Below are positions 7,040 through 7,600 of a stretch of 7,600 nt of DNA, piece after piece (the first letter of the stretch is position 1; every line of letters starts with the position of its first letter). The translations under genes and the position numbers were made by a program. Source of the DNA: Verrucomicrobiota bacterium (GTDB lineage: Bacteria > Verrucomicrobiota > Lentisphaeria > Victivallales > Victivallaceae); NCBI GenBank assembly GCA_023459755.1, contig JAEWSS010000187.1, positions 1-7,600 of the forward strand, read 5' to 3'. A model generated the notes under the pieces. The model did no database searches. It was not told the origin of the DNA and was given only the letters and a program-made list of their open reading frames with translations.

Positions 7040-7044
7040 CCGCC

Positions 7045-7479
7045 ATGGCCGGAGAGGAATTTTTTCTGATCGGGAAACGACCGCTGACCGATGCGGAGGC
7101 AACATGCAGTCGGATTTTTCTTGACTTCGACGGCAACCACCCGCGCCCGGTCGCCTACTCCGTCGCCCCCAGCGAGGCGAAGCTCAACACCGACAGCATT
7201 GAACGCATTCTGGCCACCTTGAACGAAGTTTTTTTCGAGCGGCAGATAAAATTTGTGGCCGACCAGCCGGACGGCGGAAATTATTCCACCATCTTTGTCA
7301 ACGATCCGCCGTCGGAGCCGTCGCCCGCCCCCGGCGAAGCCGTGGACATCGCCGCCGAAGAGGTCGCCCCCGATTCCGGCGCAGCTCAACAACCCGAAAA
7401 GGACGACTTTGAACAGCGGCTGATCGACGCCATCGCCGCCGAAGCCGAACGCCTGATCCGCGAAAAACAAAATCGCTGA
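7045..7479 (+). CDS. Hypothetical acidic protein, 144 residues
   Basis: Not recognised. The ATG at 7045 follows GGAGGAG (7028-7034) within the end of the Sir2 gene and starts 5 nt after its stop, so it is probably translated from the same mRNA. There is no signal peptide or membrane segment, so the protein is probably cytosolic. Three parts can be seen. A possibly folded N-terminal region (1-87) contains FFLIGKRPLTDAEA, then IFLDFDG (24-30), an amphipathic helix N-T-D-S-I-E-R-I-L...N-E-V-F-F (48-64), and I-K-F-V-A-D...STIFVND (68-87). A Pro/Glu/Ala-rich acidic linker spans about 88-118. A charged C-terminal helix (DFEQRLIDAIAAEAERLIRE, 121-140) may form a coiled coil. The LDFDG...helix...STIFV pattern faintly resembles the first half of some secreted metzincin-like proteases, but there is no HExxH motif and no export signal, so no protease function is claimed. 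Codon use matches the neighbouring genes. Confidence 0.65.
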   Translation: MAGEEFFLIGKRPLTDAEATCSRIFLDFDGNHPRPVAYSVAPSEAKLNTDSIERILATLNEVFFERQIKFVADQPDGGNYSTIFVNDPPSEPSPAPGEAVDIAAEEVAPDSGAAQQPEKDDFEQRLIDAIAAEAERLIREKQNR

Positions 7480-7513
7480 AACTCTCCGCGCGCCGCCGCC
7501 AAACCCGAACGGA

Positions 7514-7553
7514 TTTTGCATTTGCGATTTTTTCGTGTATATTATTTGGCATT
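7514..7553 (+). promoter_or_regulatory. Candidate promoter upstream of the 3'-edge gene
   Basis: The 74-nt gap after the small gene turns sharply AT-rich from 7513. TTGCAT (7516-7521), 16 nt, TATATT (7538-7543) is a readable -35/-10 pair with a good -10 (5 of 6) and a weak -35 (3 of 6). TTTG (7515-7518) and the overlapping TATTATTTG (7540-7548) also loosely resemble the Bacteroidetes-type TTTG / TAnnTTTG pair, but the second element has one base too many. A start point about 7 nt after the -10 would leave only a few bases before the ATG at 7554. Confidence 0.45.
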
Positions 7554-7600
7554 ATGAAAAACTGCAAAAATTATGTCGAAATCATGGACACCACACTCCG
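7554..7600 (+). CDS. Start of a 2-isopropylmalate/homocitrate synthase-like gene (3' end outside window)
   Basis: Only 15 complete codons and two bases of the next are visible: MKNCKNY followed by VEIMDTTL and a CG- codon (Arg). V-E-I-M-D-T-T-L-R matches the N-terminal beta-strand of the DRE-TIM metallolyase family (2-isopropylmalate, homocitrate and citramalate synthases, HMG-CoA lyase), where the continuing D-T-T-L-R-D-G-E-Q carries the catalytic Arg and the metal-binding Asp. The IMDTTLR spelling is common in LeuA-like proteins of anaerobic bacteria. These enzymes condense acetyl-CoA with a 2-keto acid. No Shine-Dalgarno precedes the ATG, and promoter-like sequence lies immediately upstream, so the gene appears to be transcribed on its own rather than with the preceding operon. 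The family is likely, although it rests on one short motif; the member cannot be chosen from this fragment. Confidence 0.65.
   Translation, partial: MKNCKNYVEIMDTTL

Noticed and set aside
5900..7105. 401-codon minus-strand open frame opposite murF and sir2
   Set aside because: It covers two well-supported plus-strand genes and shows no domain or ribosome binding site of its own.
7505..7518. CCG-AA-CGG followed by ATTTT as a terminator after the small gene
   Set aside because: A three-base-pair stem with a two-base loop cannot form a stable terminator hairpin.

Overview
The window is GC-rich (roughly 60% by eye), densely packed and entirely plus-strand. It holds six complete genes, one gene cut by the left edge and one cut by the right edge, with no RNA genes, mobile elements or CRISPR arrays. 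A murF gene shows that the host makes peptidoglycan, and a small lipoprotein with a lipobox suggests a Gram-negative-type envelope. A free-living or gut bacterium of the PVC group (Lentisphaerota/Victivallis-like) would fit the composition and gene style, but nothing here proves the phylum.

Layout: (1) 2-517, C-terminal part of an HD-domain metal-dependent phosphohydrolase. (2) 554-3241, an 895-residue fusion of a GlmU-like sugar-1-phosphate nucleotidyltransferase and a galactokinase-like GHMP sugar kinase. (3) An 88-nt AT-rich gap with possible promoter elements, then 3330-3893, a small lipoprotein with a BamE/SmpA-like C-terminal motif. (4) 3913-4848, a UDP-glucuronate decarboxylase (UDP-xylose synthase) of the NAD-dependent epimerase/dehydratase family. 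(5) 4860-6272, MurF. (6) 6269-7039, a zinc-binding Sir2 deacylase overlapping murF by 4 nt. (7) 7045-7479, an unrecognised 144-residue acidic protein. (8) An AT-rich gap with promoter-like sequence, then from 7554 the first 15 codons of a gene whose N-terminus matches the 2-isopropylmalate/homocitrate synthase-type DRE-TIM metallolyases.

How they may work together: the fusion protein has the parts to phosphorylate a free sugar at C1 and then load the sugar-1-phosphate onto a nucleotide, probably UTP, in one polypeptide. Two positions downstream lies an enzyme that consumes UDP-glucuronate. In the kinase motif, the acidic residue with which galactokinases contact the sugar is an arginine, which would suit a carboxylated sugar. 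A salvage route uronic acid -> uronic acid-1-P -> UDP-uronic acid -> UDP-xylose is therefore a reasonable hypothesis for this cluster, not a demonstrated pathway. Genes 3-7 are tightly spaced (19, 11, -4 and 5 nt) and look like one transcription unit. Its later part (MurF, Sir2, small protein) has no obvious link with sugar-nucleotide synthesis beyond the envelope.
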